NCBI GenBank assembly: GCA_009379845.1
Contig: WHSZ01000051.1
Coordinates: forward strand, 1-45,507
Reading direction: 5' to 3'
Length of the DNA: 45,507 nt
Origin: Pseudonocardiaceae bacterium
GTDB lineage: Bacteria; Actinomycetota; Actinomycetes; Mycobacteriales; Pseudonocardiaceae
Shown here: positions 9,676 to 18,280 of the stretch, piece by piece
Position numbering within the stretch: position 1 is the stretch's first letter
Layout: the number at the start of each line of letters is the position of its first letter
The notes under the pieces: model-generated
Databases searched by the model: none
What the model was told of the DNA's origin: nothing
Seen by the model: only the letters and a program-made list of their open reading frames with translations
Position numbers and translations under genes: made by a program

Positions 9676-10710
9676 TCAACCGGCGATCATGCGGCCCGCG
9701 GAGCGCAGGTGCTCGCAGGCCTGCGCGACACGGTCGGCCATCGACTGCTCGGCCGCCCGGAGGTAGCTGCGCGGGTCGTAGGCCTTCTTGCTGCCCACCT
9801 CACCGTCCACTTTGAGCACGCCGTCGTAGTTGGCGAACATGTGTCCCGCGATGCTGCGGGTGAACGCGTACTGGGTGTCCGTGTCGATGTTCATCTTGAC
9901 CACGCCGTAGGATAACGCTTCGTGGATCTCTTCGAGCAATGAGCCAGACCCGCCGTGGAACACCAGCTCGAACGGCTTTGACCCGGCCGCCCTGCCCAGC
10001 TTCTCAGCCGCGACAGCCTGGCCGCGCTTGAGCACGTCAGGGCGTAGCCGCACGTTGCCTGGCTTGTAGACACCATGCACGTTGCCGAAGGTCGCGGCGA
10101 GCAGGTAACGCCCCTTCTCCCCGGCGCCCAACGCTTCCACGGTCTTCACGAAGTCGCCCTCGGCGGTGTACAGCTTCTCGTTGATGTCGTTGGAAACGCC
10201 GTCTTCCTCGCCACCGACGACACCGATCTCCAGCTCGAGGACGATCTTCGCGGCGGCGGCCGTGTCCAGCAGCTCGGCCGCGATCTTCAGGTTCTCGTCG
10301 AGATCGATCGCCGAACCGTCCCACATGTGCGATTGGAACAGTGGATTGCGCCCGGCGCTCACTCGCTCGTTGGACAGCGCGATAAGCGGGCGGACGAAAC
10401 CGTCCAACTTGTCCTGCGGGCAGTGATCGGTGTGCAGCGCGATGTTCACCGGGTACTTCTCGGCGACCACGTGGGCGAATTCGGCGAGCGCAACCGAACC
10501 GGTGACCATGTCCTTGACCTTGCTGCCGGACGTGAACTCCGCGCCACCGGTCGAGAACTGGATGATCCCGTCGCTCTCCGCTTCGGCGAAGCCGCGGAGC
10601 GCGGCGTTCAACGTCTCCGAGGAGGTCACGTTGATCGCCGGGTAGGCGAACTCGTTGGCCTTGGCCCGGTCCAACATGTCGGCGTAGACCTCGGGCGTGG
10701 CGATGGGCAT
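9676..10710 (-). CDS. fba: Class II fructose-bisphosphate aldolase
   Basis: The enzyme interconverts fructose-1,6-bisphosphate with dihydroxyacetone phosphate and glyceraldehyde-3-phosphate, in glycolysis and gluconeogenesis. The start is ATG 10710 (MPIATPEVYADML), preceded by GGGAGGAC; the frame extends upstream without support. Its 344 residues equal the usual actinobacterial length. Zinc and substrate motifs are present: NIALHTDHCPQDKLDGF, ELEIGVVGGEEDG, FGNVHGVYKPGNV, LVFHGGSGS and MNIDTDTQYAFT. It lies 92 bases downstream of an unrelated F420-type gene on the same strand and is probably transcribed from its own promoter. Confidence 0.97.
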   Translation of the reverse strand: MPIATPEVYADMLDRAKANEFAYPAINVTSSETLNAALRGFAEAESDGIIQFSTGGAEFTSGSKVKDMVTGSVALAEFAHVVAEKYPVNIALHTDHCPQDKLDGFVRPLIALSNERVSAGRNPLFQSHMWDGSAIDLDENLKIAAELLDTAAAAKIVLELEIGVVGGEEDGVSNDINEKLYTAEGDFVKTVEALGAGEKGRYLLAATFGNVHGVYKPGNVRLRPDVLKRGQAVAAEKLGRAAGSKPFELVFHGGSGSLLEEIHEALSYGVVKMNIDTDTQYAFTRSIAGHMFANYDGVLKVDGEVGSKKAYDPRSYLRAAEQSMADRVAQACEHLRSAGRMIAG

Positions 10711-10802
10711 TCTCGGTGTCCTCCCTCGGGATGGCGGCAGCCGGAACCCGTGGCTGCCGTCGGCGTGAAGCAGGCGAAGAGTACCCCACCGCCACGTGAC
10801 CA

Positions 10803-11663
10803 TCAGGCGAGTGCTTCAGCCAGTATCCGGTACTCCCGCCGGGGCAACCCGGAATCGGCCGTAAGCACCTGCAGGCACACGTGATCGGCGCCGGCATCGT
10901 GATGCTCCGTGATCCTGCGCCGCACCGCGTCCAGGCTGCCCCAGACGACCAACGCGTCCACCAGCCGATCGCTGCCACCGTCCGCGAAGTCGTCCTCGGT
11001 GAAACCCAGCCGCCGCCAGTTGTTCACGTAGTTCGGCAGTCGCAGGTAGAACTCCAGCCCAGACCTGGCGATCTCCCTTGCTCGGGCCGGATCCGCCTCC
11101 AGCACAACCTTTTGCTCCGGCGCGAGCAGCGGGCCGCCGCCGAGGATTTCCCTCGCCTGCCGGGTGTGCTCGGGAGTTGTCAAGTACGGGTGCGCGCCGG
11201 CCGAACGCTCACCGGCCAGCCGGAGGGTCCGCGGCCCCAATGCGGCTAGCGCCAGATTCTCTCTGGTGACAGGATTCTCCGCCCCCAGCAGCCTGTCCAC
11301 ATAGGACGACAGCGCGGAGTACGGCCGCTCGTACTGGTATTCCGTCATCGCCTCTACCAGGAGCTTGTGACCGGAACCGACGCCAAGCAGGAAGCGCCCT
11401 GGATAGCCCGCTATCACCCGGTGATACGCGGGGATCACGACGTCGCTCGGCTCGGTCCAGACGTTCACGATGCCGCTGGCGACGACCAGCCGCTTGCTGG
11501 CCGCGAGTAGTCGCTCGTGGGGCCGAAGATCAGCAGGCGACATACCGAGCCACAGCGCGCCGTAGCCGAGCTCATCCAGCTCGGCCACCGTTTCGGTGCC
11601 GTCCGCACCTTCCCAATCCGGGGTCCGTCCCCAAACTCCGATCCGTCCCAGCTCAACAGTCAC
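10803..11663 (-). CDS. F420-dependent LLM-class oxidoreductase (MSMEG_4141-like)
   Basis: A 286-residue luciferase-like monooxygenase-fold protein. I chose GTG 11663 with GGAGG four bases upstream; the frame continues upstream to 12125 but that part is opposite another gene. The N-terminus LGRIGVWGRTPDWEG, then AELDELGYGALWLG, VASGIVNVWTEPSD and GYPGRFLLGVGSGH are typical of F420-using LLM enzymes, and resemble the MSMEG_4141 family as I recall it. The likely cofactor is reduced deazaflavin F420; the substrate is unknown. It is divergent from the aldo/keto reductase at 11781 and shares a 117-base intergenic region with it. Confidence 0.85.
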   Translation of the reverse strand: MTVELGRIGVWGRTPDWEGADGTETVAELDELGYGALWLGMSPADLRPHERLLAASKRLVVASGIVNVWTEPSDVVIPAYHRVIAGYPGRFLLGVGSGHKLLVEAMTEYQYERPYSALSSYVDRLLGAENPVTRENLALAALGPRTLRLAGERSAGAHPYLTTPEHTRQAREILGGGPLLAPEQKVVLEADPARAREIARSGLEFYLRLPNYVNNWRRLGFTEDDFADGGSDRLVDALVVWGSLDAVRRRITEHHDAGADHVCLQVLTADSGLPRREYRILAEALA

Positions 11664-11780
11664 CGTGCCTCCTTGCCGTACAGGGTCTTCGCTGGGAGAA
11701 ACCGACGACGGCCGGATCGCATTCCGAACCGCCGCCATACGCCCTGGAGCACGACACCAGCGGGGCGTAGCGTCTGGGCC

Positions 11781-12692
11781 ATGCCGAAGATCGCAACCAC
11801 CGACCTCGACGTCTTCCCGCTCAATCTCGGCGGCAACGTGTTCGGCTGGACGGCCGACGAGGCGCAGTCGTTCACCGTGCTGGACGCGTACACCGAAGCG
11901 GGCGGCAACTTCATCGACACGGCCGATCTGTACTCCGCCGGCGGATCCGAAACGATCATTGGGAACTGGCTGGCAAGGCGTGGCAGGCGGGACGACATGG
12001 TGATCGCCACCAAAGTGGGCATGTGGCAGGGGCGGCCAGGACTCTCGGCCGAGAACATCCGCCAGGCGGCGGAGGACTCGCTGCGCCGGCTGCGCACCGA
12101 CTATGTCGATCTGTACTACGCGCACCTCGACGATCGGGGCACCGAGCAGGACGAGACCCTCGGCGCGTTCGATGAGCTGGTACGCGCCGGGAAGGTCCGC
12201 TACATCGCGGCTTCGAACTACTCGGCGAGCAGGCTGAGCGCTGCACTGTCCATTTCGGAATCACTTGGTCTCGCCCGGTTCGTTGCCCTGCAACCGCATT
12301 ACAACCTGGTTGAGCGGGACTACGAGCGGGAGCTGGCCCCGGTGGTGGCACGCGAGGGCTTGTCGGCGTTTCCGTACTTCGCGCTCGCCAAGGGCTTCCT
12401 GACCGGCAAGTACCGCCCTGGCGGGGATGCCGTGGACAGCCCACGCAGCGAGCGCGCGCGGCCCTATCTTGATGCCCATGGCACCAGCCTGCTGCCGGTG
12501 CTGGACGAGATCGCGGCCGGCCGCGGGGTATCGGTGTCGGCCGTGTCGCTGGCTTGGCTGGCCGCGCAGCCGGCGGTCGTCGCCCCGGTCGCCAGTGCGC
12601 GTACCCCGGAGCAACTCGCGGATCTGCTGCCGGCAAGCACGTTGACCCTTTCCGACGACGAGCTGGGTCGGCTGGACGCCGCGACCGACTAA
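11781..12692 (+). CDS. Aldo/keto reductase
   Basis: A 303-residue NADPH-dependent aldo/keto reductase. The start is ATG 11781; the longer frame upstream is antisense to the LLM gene. The catalytic tetrad is visible: D46 and Y51 in FIDTADLYS, a Lys in VIATKVG, and a His in YYAHLDDRGTEQ. The cofactor end has FPYFALAKGFLTGKYR and PVASARTPEQLADLL, as in the AKR11/Tas-like groups. The normal length, GC and codon use are those of the neighbours. Physiological substrate unknown. Confidence 0.92.
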   Translation: MPKIATTDLDVFPLNLGGNVFGWTADEAQSFTVLDAYTEAGGNFIDTADLYSAGGSETIIGNWLARRGRRDDMVIATKVGMWQGRPGLSAENIRQAAEDSLRRLRTDYVDLYYAHLDDRGTEQDETLGAFDELVRAGKVRYIAASNYSASRLSAALSISESLGLARFVALQPHYNLVERDYERELAPVVAREGLSAFPYFALAKGFLTGKYRPGGDAVDSPRSERARPYLDAHGTSLLPVLDEIAAGRGVSVSAVSLAWLAAQPAVVAPVASARTPEQLADLLPASTLTLSDDELGRLDAATD

Positions 12693-12761
12693 TTCCTTAC
12701 CGCGGGTAGCCTACTGATAGTAAGTTACGGTACGGTACCTCCAGACCGCGAGGAGGTAGCC

Positions 12762-13682
12762 GTGAACCCACTGTCCCGTCTGCTGCGAAGGCCGCAGAGC
12801 ATCGCCGGCAAGGTCGTGCTGATCACCGGTGCGGCAAGGGGAATCGGCGCGGAGCTCGCCAAGCGCCTGGCCGGCGATGGCGCCAGCGTCGCGCTTGTGG
12901 GGCTGGAACGCGACGAGATGGAGAAGGTCGCGCTCGAGTGCGGGCCGCGTGCGCGGGTCTGGGAAGCGGATGTGACCAGCTGGACCGAGCTGGAAGAGGC
13001 AACAAGCGCGGCCGTGCAGCACTTCGGTCGGCTGGACGTGGTGGTGGCCAACGCGGGCATCGCGGGGGTCGGGTTCGTCCGCTCCATCGATCCCGCCGCG
13101 TTCGAACGCACCGTCGAAGTCGACCTGCTCGGCGTCTGGCGCACGGTGCGCGTCGCGCTGCCGCACATCATCGAATCCCGCGGATACGTGCTCACCATCT
13201 CCTCGCTGGCCGCGATCGTGCACGCCTCCGCGATGGCTCCGTACGCCGCGGCCAAGGCCGGCGTGGAGGCGTTCTCGAACAGCCTGCGCACGGAGGTGCG
13301 GCACTGCGGCGTCGGGGTCGGGGTGGCACACCCCTCGTGGATTCGCACCGACATGGTGACCGGCGCGGACGAGCACCCGGTCTTCGGCAGGCTGCGCGGC
13401 AGCATGCCCGGCCCGCTCGGCAAGACGACGCCGGTGTCCGAGCTGGTGGACGATCTTGTGCGGGGAATAGCCGTCCGTGCACGCACCATTCACACGCCCG
13501 GCGTCGTCGGCGTCCTGAAACTGTTCCGCACCCTGCTGCCGCCGATCATCGAGCTTTGCAGCCGGCCGGTGGTGCCGGCCGCGGACAAGGCCGCCCTCGA
13601 GGACATCACCAAGCGCGGCGCGGAAGCCTCCCGCCCGCTCGGGCCCGGGGGCAAGGCCGCCACGGCTCGTGAGTCTTTTTAG
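12762..13682 (+). CDS. Short-chain dehydrogenase/reductase
   Basis: A 306-residue SDR with GTG start and AGGAGG at 12751-12756. A short N-terminal segment precedes the Rossmann motif TGAARGIG (about residues 22-29). NAG appears in VVVANAGIAG, and the active site is SSLAAIVHASAMAPYAAAKAG (Ser, Tyr, Lys). A C-terminal extension with VLKLFRTLLPPIIEL is hydrophobic and may associate with membrane. The last residues (ARESF) and the TAG stop are encoded by the left arm of the 48-bp palindrome at 13665-13712, so the repeat has set the C-terminus. Substrate unknown; this type often acts on steroid or lipid alcohols (inference). Confidence 0.9.
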   Translation: MNPLSRLLRRPQSIAGKVVLITGAARGIGAELAKRLAGDGASVALVGLERDEMEKVALECGPRARVWEADVTSWTELEEATSAAVQHFGRLDVVVANAGIAGVGFVRSIDPAAFERTVEVDLLGVWRTVRVALPHIIESRGYVLTISSLAAIVHASAMAPYAAAKAGVEAFSNSLRTEVRHCGVGVGVAHPSWIRTDMVTGADEHPVFGRLRGSMPGPLGKTTPVSELVDDLVRGIAVRARTIHTPGVVGVLKLFRTLLPPIIELCSRPVVPAADKAALEDITKRGAEASRPLGPGGKAATARESF

Positions 13683-13712
13683 GTGCTATAACCCTGGAAA
13701 AGACTCACGAGC
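13665..13712. repeat. 48-bp palindromic element, copy 1 (imperfect)
   Basis: The outer arms GCTCGTGAGTCTTTT and AAAAGACTCACGAGC are perfectly inverted; the centre has diverged. Same length and outer arms as copy 2 at 30013-30060. It supplies the stop of the SDR gene and ends one base before the GGAG used by the next gene. A terminator or attenuator role is likely. Confidence 0.85.
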
Positions 13713-13721
13713 GGAGCAGCG

Positions 13722-14186
13722 ATGTCGCGACGAGGGCAGATCCGGATGACGCCGGACGAGGTGCGGACGTTCCTGGACGAGCAGCGCGTGGCCAACGTCG
13801 CCACGATCGGGCCGAACGGACGGCCACACGTGGTGCCAGTGTGGTACCTACCGCACGATGACGGCGTGGCGACCTGGACATACCGCACGTCGCAGAAGGT
13901 GGCCAACCTGCGCCGGCTCGCGCAGGCCACGGTGCTCGTCGAAGCCGGGGACAGCTACGAGGAGCTCTCCGGAGTCTCGATGGAATGCGACGTCGAGATC
14001 ATCGACGATCCGGAGCGGGTGCTGGAGATCGGCAGCGGGCTGACCAAGCGCTACTCCTCGGTTGGCGCGCCAACCGAGGAGCTCACCGAGTTCCTCCGTG
14101 CGCAGGCCACCAAACGCGTGGGCCTGGTGTGCACTCCAACGAAAACCGTCAGCTGGGACCACGGCAAGCTCGGCGGTACCTACTAG
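13722..14186 (+). CDS. PPOX-class, probably F420-dependent flavin/deazaflavin-binding protein
   Basis: A 154-residue split beta-barrel protein of the pyridoxamine-phosphate-oxidase-like superfamily. The N-terminus MTPDEVRTFLDEQRVANVATIGPNGRPHVVPVWYLP is the family signature, followed by YRTSQKVANLRR and a C-terminal RVGLVCTPTKTVSWDHGKL. In actinomycetes such proteins often use F420 (TIGR03618-like). The substrate is unknown. The ATG at 13722 follows GGAG at 13713-13716, immediately after the palindrome, so its translation might be affected by that structure. The next gene, a regulator, starts ~200 bases downstream. Confidence 0.88.
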   Translation: MSRRGQIRMTPDEVRTFLDEQRVANVATIGPNGRPHVVPVWYLPHDDGVATWTYRTSQKVANLRRLAQATVLVEAGDSYEELSGVSMECDVEIIDDPERVLEIGSGLTKRYSSVGAPTEELTEFLRAQATKRVGLVCTPTKTVSWDHGKLGGTY

Positions 14187-14383
14187 CCGCATCGCGCCGG
14201 CCGCCGCGGCGCGGTTTCAGGGTGCACGAGCGGCGCCGCTGACGTGCCGAACCGTCGCATATGGACCGTGCGACCCGAGCTCGCGCAGCATGTCGCCAGG
14301 GTGTCCGATCGGCGTCGCGATCCGCGAATCATGCGCAGGGGTTCATACGTCGGCGTCTTGCTGCCATCATGAATCGTTGGGGT

Positions 14384-16090
14384 ATGACCCAGGTCACGAT
14401 CGATCTCGACGAGGAGCCCGATGTGGACCTGATGGACGCCACCACCCGCGAGGATCGCCGGCAACTGCGCAGCGTCGTCGCGGAGTCCTGGCGCCGCTCG
14501 GAGCTGTCCGGCCTGCACCCGGACGCCGCGACCGACCGGCTCGAGATGCACGACGTCGACCGCGGCGGCCGGCTGGTGCGCGCCGCGACCCCCGCGCTCG
14601 ACGAGATGGCGCGGCATCTGGACGACACCAACTTCTGCGTGATGCTCGCCGACCGGGACGGGCACATCGTGGACCGGCGATTCGCGGAACGCTCCGTGGA
14701 ACGCGCGCTCGACGGCGTCAGCGCGGTACCCGGCTGCCGGTTCGTGGAGGAAAGCAGCGGCACCAACTCGATCGCCACCCCGCTGGAAATACGCCGAGGT
14801 ATCACCGTCAGTGGCGCCGAGCATTACTTGGAAGGCCTGAAGAAGTTCACCTGCTACGGCCACCCGATCTTCCATCCGGCCACCGAACGCCTCGAAGGCG
14901 TCCTGGACATCACCGGCTTGTCGGGGGAGGAAAGCGCACTGCTCGCGCCGTTCGTGGTACACGCGGTCGCGGACATCGAGCAACGGCTGATTGCCGGATC
15001 GAAGCGTGCCGAGCAGCGCCTGCTCGCTGCCTTCCAATCCGCGCGGCACCGGGCCGCCGCGGTACTGGCACTCGGTGACGACATGGTGCTGGCGAACACG
15101 GCAGCGGTGGATCTGGTCGACGCCGCCGACCATGCCCTGCTCAGGGAGGCCGCACAAACCTCGCGCCACTCCGGCCGCGAGCGGCTGCGGCTGACCTCGG
15201 GCACCACCGTGGAGATGGACCTGGAAGCCGTCGCAGGCAACGCCGGAACGCTGTTCTCGCTGACGCCGGTGCGCGGCCCCCGGGACCGCATCCCGCGGCG
15301 GCGGGGCGCCAGCCGGATACTGCCCGCGCAGGTCGAGCGGGATCTGCTGCGCTGCGGCGCGGACCGCGAGCGGGTTCTCATTGCGGGCGAACCAGGCACC
15401 GGTCGTACCGCGGCCACCCGGCTGCTCGCCCGGTGCGAGCCGCTGATCGTGCTGGGCGGCGCGGACCTTCCGACGGTCGGCGAGGTCGGCTGGTCCGCCA
15501 GGCTGGACGAGCTGGCCGGCGGCCATCCGGGGCTGCTGGTGATCGAGGACGTCCACCTGCTGCCCCCGGTGCTGGCCGCCCGGTTGTGCCGGGTGCTCGA
15601 TGCGTCCGACGCGTGGATCGCGATCACCAGCGCGCCGGTGGCCGAACTTCGTGGGGAACACGCCGGGTTGCTGGCTCGCGTGCCCCGGCGTGTCGAGCTG
15701 CCGCCACTGCGCACCCGCCGTGCGGAGCTGCCCGCGCTGGCCAGGACCATGCTGGCCGGCATGGCGCCGGGCCGGTCGCTCCGGCTCACCGCGAGCGCGC
15801 TGGAGCTGCTGACTGCCCAGTCCTGGCCAGGCAACTTCCGGGAGCTGGAAGCCGTGCTGCACAAGTCGATCGAACGCCGCTCGGTGGGGGACATCATCGC
15901 CCGTGACCTTCCGGACGCCTACCAGGTCAGCGCGGCACATCCGCGCACCCCGTGGGAGCAGGCCGAGCACGACGCCATCACCAGGGCACTGCGCGCGGCC
16001 GAGGGCAACAAGGTGCACGCCGCGCGCGACCTCGGCATCAGCCGATCGACGCTGTACAACCGGATCAAATCGCTCGGCATCAACGCCTAG
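14384..16090 (+). CDS. GAF / AAA-like / Fis-HTH transcriptional regulator lacking sigma-54 contact motifs
   Basis: A ~568-residue regulator of the AcoR type. The start is uncertain: ATG 14384 or ATG 14369, with a longer frame to 14261. The N-terminal region (residues ~25-220) is a GAF-like sensor (NFCVMLADRDGHIVDRRF, CRFVEESSGTNSIATPL, FTCYGHPIFHPATERLEGVLDITG). The central domain (~300-490) keeps a weak Walker A (AGEPGTGRTA, with Arg in place of Lys) and a Walker B-like LLVIEDVHLLPP, but no GAFTGA loop. The C-terminus (~525-565) is a Fis-type helix-turn-helix (GNKVHAARDLGISRSTLYNRIKSLGI). Actinomycetes lack sigma-54, so it must activate by another route. It lies 119 bases upstream of the alcohol dehydrogenase, its likely target (inference). 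Confidence 0.9.
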   Translation: MTQVTIDLDEEPDVDLMDATTREDRRQLRSVVAESWRRSELSGLHPDAATDRLEMHDVDRGGRLVRAATPALDEMARHLDDTNFCVMLADRDGHIVDRRFAERSVERALDGVSAVPGCRFVEESSGTNSIATPLEIRRGITVSGAEHYLEGLKKFTCYGHPIFHPATERLEGVLDITGLSGEESALLAPFVVHAVADIEQRLIAGSKRAEQRLLAAFQSARHRAAAVLALGDDMVLANTAAVDLVDAADHALLREAAQTSRHSGRERLRLTSGTTVEMDLEAVAGNAGTLFSLTPVRGPRDRIPRRRGASRILPAQVERDLLRCGADRERVLIAGEPGTGRTAATRLLARCEPLIVLGGADLPTVGEVGWSARLDELAGGHPGLLVIEDVHLLPPVLAARLCRVLDASDAWIAITSAPVAELRGEHAGLLARVPRRVELPPLRTRRAELPALARTMLAGMAPGRSLRLTASALELLTAQSWPGNFRELEAVLHKSIERRSVGDIIARDLPDAYQVSAAHPRTPWEQAEHDAITRALRAAEGNKVHAARDLGISRSTLYNRIKSLGINA

Positions 16091-16209
16091 CGGAGCCCGG
16101 CACCAGCCGTGCACCGGCACCAGCACTGTCCACGATTTGCACACTTAATTTCCTGCCACCCGGCCGACAATCGGCCACAACAGCTGGTCAGCATCAGGAG
16201 GTGGCGGTT

Positions 16210-17325
16210 GTGAAGACAAAGGCAGCGGTGTTGTTCGATGCCGGCAAGCCCTTCGAAATCATGGAGCTGGATCTCGAGGGCCCGCGGGAGGGTGAAGTCC
16301 TGATCCGGTACACGGCGGCCGGGTTGTGTCACTCCGACCTGCATCTCACGGACGGCGACATCGTGCCGCGGTTCCCGATCGTGGGCGGGCACGAGGGCGC
16401 CGGCATCATCGAGGATGTCGGTCCCGGTGTCACCAAGGTGGCGCCCGGCGACCACGTGGTGTGCAGCTTCATCCCGAACTGCGGCACGTGCCGGTACTGC
16501 TCGACCGGCAGGCAGAGCCTGTGTGACATGGGTGCGACGATCACCGAGGGGTCCTTCCCGGACGGCTCGTTCCGGTTCAGTGCGGACGGCACCGACTTCA
16601 GTGCGATGTGCATCCTCGGCACGTTCGCCCAGCGATCCACCATCTCGCAGCACTCGGTGGTCAAGGTTGACGACTGGTTGCCGCTGGAAACGGCCGTGCT
16701 GGTTGGCTGCGGCGTGCCGACCGGCTGGGGCACCGCGAACTACGCCGGCGGCGTCCGGGCTGGCGATACGGCGGTGGTGTACGGCATCGGCGGGATCGGC
16801 ATCAACGCCGTGCAGGGCGCCGTGCACGCCGGCGCGAAGTACGTCGTCGCCGTGGACCCGCTCGAGTTCAAGCGGAAGACCGCGCTGGAGTTCGGCGCCA
16901 CGCACGTGTTCGCCACCGCCGAAGAGGCCGCGGCCAAGGTAGCGGAGCTGACCTGGGGCCAGGGCGCGGATCAGGCGCTGGTCACCGTCGGCATCGTCGA
17001 CGAGGAAGTGGTCAGCGCGGCGTTCGACACGGTCGGTAAGGGCGGCACCGTGGTGATTACCGGGCTCGCGAACCCGGCGAAGCTCACCGTGCACGTATCC
17101 GGTGGCGCGATGACCCTGTTCGAAAAGACCGTCAAGGGCAGCCTGTTCGGCTCGGCCAACCCGCAGTACGACATCGTCAGGCTGCTGCGCCTCTACGACG
17201 CGGGCAAGCTCAAGCTGGACGAGCTGGTCACCAAGCGGTACACGCTCGACGAGGTCAACCAGGGCTACCAGGATCTCCGGGACGGCAAGAACATCCGCGG
17301 CGTCATCACGCACGACACCGACTAG
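16210..17325 (+). CDS. NDMA-dependent (mycofactocin-dependent) alcohol dehydrogenase
   Basis: A 371-residue zinc alcohol dehydrogenase. GTG 16210 is preceded by AGGAGG at 16197-16202. Catalytic zinc residues are in LCHSD (C40) and GGHEGAG, and the structural zinc site is CGTCRYCSTGRQSLC. The Rossmann segment is VVYGIGGIGINAVQGAVHAGA, with Asp in VVAVDP selecting NAD. The sequence fits the Rxyl_3153-type family of NDMA-dependent dehydrogenases, whose tightly bound NAD is reoxidised through mycofactocin rather than free NAD (known for the family). Proximity to the mft operon supports this. A regulator gene immediately upstream suggests control by alcohol or aldehyde. Confidence 0.93.
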   Translation: MKTKAAVLFDAGKPFEIMELDLEGPREGEVLIRYTAAGLCHSDLHLTDGDIVPRFPIVGGHEGAGIIEDVGPGVTKVAPGDHVVCSFIPNCGTCRYCSTGRQSLCDMGATITEGSFPDGSFRFSADGTDFSAMCILGTFAQRSTISQHSVVKVDDWLPLETAVLVGCGVPTGWGTANYAGGVRAGDTAVVYGIGGIGINAVQGAVHAGAKYVVAVDPLEFKRKTALEFGATHVFATAEEAAAKVAELTWGQGADQALVTVGIVDEEVVSAAFDTVGKGGTVVITGLANPAKLTVHVSGGAMTLFEKTVKGSLFGSANPQYDIVRLLRLYDAGKLKLDELVTKRYTLDEVNQGYQDLRDGKNIRGVITHDTD

Positions 17326-17391
17326 CCGTGTTGCCGTGAAGGCCACCTTCCGGGCAACTAACGCCCCGAATGTGCCCTTCGGTCACCACGG
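17326..17391. terminator. Imperfect inverted repeat between convergent genes
   Basis: CCGTG at 17326 pairs with CACGG at 17387-17391, and inside are smaller stems (GAAGG/CCTTC and GGGC/GCCC). It fills the gap between the ADH stop and the mftR stop and probably ends transcription in both directions. Confidence 0.5.
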
Positions 17392-17394
17392 AAA

Positions 17395-18033
17395 CTAGCT
17401 GAAGCCGTCGCCGAGCGCACGCAACGCGGCGTCCAGCAACAGCGTCAACTCGGCCTCGGGGTCGCGAAGCCACTGCTCGTAGGCGGCGATCGCGACCCCG
17501 AGTGCCGCGTGCGAGATCGCCTGTGGCCGCAGCGCGTCCGGCGGCTCACCGAGCCGCGTGCCGACGAACTCGGCGACCACCTGACGCCAATCCGCGTACC
17601 GCAGCGTGGAGTGCGCCTGCAACGCCGGCACGGTCAGGATCAGGGCCATCCGCCTGCGCAGCCACGGTAGCTCCGCATCGTCCACCCGGTTGAACTCGAC
17701 CACCACCTCGCGCACCGCGTCCATCAGAGGTGTGTCCGAGGGACAGGCATCGAACCGTTCCCGCATGCCCTGTAGCGCCTCATCGAAATCGCCCCACGCG
17801 ATGTCGTTCTTGGACGGGAAGTACCGGAAGAAGGTGCGACGCCCGATGCCGGCGGCGGCCGCGATGTCGTCGATCGTGGTCTCGTCGAAGCCGCGGCTGG
17901 TGAACAGCTCGAACACCTGATGTTCGAGCTCGGCACGCGACGTGCTGCGCCGCCGGCCGCCGCGCCGCGCCGGCGCGCTGCTCACTTCGGACACGATCGA
18001 TTCTGACCTCTTCCAATCGGCACTCGGTGCCAT
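17395..18033 (-). CDS. mftR: TetR-family regulator of the mycofactocin locus
   Basis: A TetR repressor of ~212 residues with start at ATG 18033 or a nearby internal GTG; the frame extends to 18246 across mftA and that part is rejected. The N-terminal helix-turn-helix is FTSRGFDETTIDDIAAAAGIGRRTFFRYFPSKNDIAWGDFD, closely matching mycofactocin-system regulators. The rest is the helical ligand/dimer domain. MftR of mycobacteria represses mft genes and responds to long-chain acyl-CoA (known). Here it is divergent from mftA, with a 124-base shared region containing a perfect 16-bp palindrome, so local autoregulation and control of the operon are expected. Confidence 0.92.
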   Translation of the reverse strand: MAPSADWKRSESIVSEVSSAPARRGGRRRSTSRAELEHQVFELFTSRGFDETTIDDIAAAAGIGRRTFFRYFPSKNDIAWGDFDEALQGMRERFDACPSDTPLMDAVREVVVEFNRVDDAELPWLRRRMALILTVPALQAHSTLRYADWRQVVAEFVGTRLGEPPDALRPQAISHAALGVAIAAYEQWLRDPEAELTLLLDAALRALGDGFS

Positions 18034-18129
18034 TACCTTATGAGTACCCCGGCCTCGCGGCCATCCGAGCGGACAGTGCACACCGACCGAAGCACGGTGG
18101 GCGCCCGCGAAATCGGCCCTGGCTTCGAG

Positions 18130-18145
18130 GCCCGAGTACTCGGGC
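18130..18145. promoter_or_regulatory. 16-bp perfect palindrome before mftA
   Basis: GCCCGAGTACTCGGGC is perfectly symmetric and ends one base before the AGGAGG (18147-18152) of mftA. A related half-site, GAGTACCC, lies at 18041-18048 next to the mftR start. It may be the MftR operator, an RNA hairpin next to the ribosome binding site, or both. Confidence 0.55.
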
Positions 18146-18157
18146 GAGGAGGCACAG

Positions 18158-18271
18158 ATGGGAGACGACGTGATGGACGAGCGGGCGATCGACGATACCG
18201 CGAACGACGTCGCGGTGGAGGAAAGCCTGGTCGAAGAGGTTTCCATCGACGGTATGTGCGGCGTGTACTAG
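18158..18271 (+). CDS. mftA: Mycofactocin precursor peptide MftA
   Basis: A 37-residue peptide from ATG 18158 (AGGAGG at 18147-18152, five-base spacing). A second ATG at 18173 is less well placed. It is acidic with the invariant C-terminus IDGMCGVY: the final Val-Tyr pair is decarboxylated and cross-linked by MftC, then released and glycosylated to give mycofactocin. mftB follows after nine bases, then mftC, which confirms the call. Length and ending match known MftA peptides. Confidence 0.97.
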   Translation: MGDDVMDERAIDDTANDVAVEESLVEEVSIDGMCGVY

Positions 18272-18280
18272 GACCGCGCG

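Noticed and set aside
14183..16144. 653-residue minus-strand open frame
   Set aside because: It lies fully opposite the GAF/AAA/Fis regulator, which has recognisable domains; the minus frame has none and is Arg/Gly/His-rich noise.
16087..17346. 419-residue minus-strand open frame
   Set aside because: Shadow of the alcohol dehydrogenase gene.
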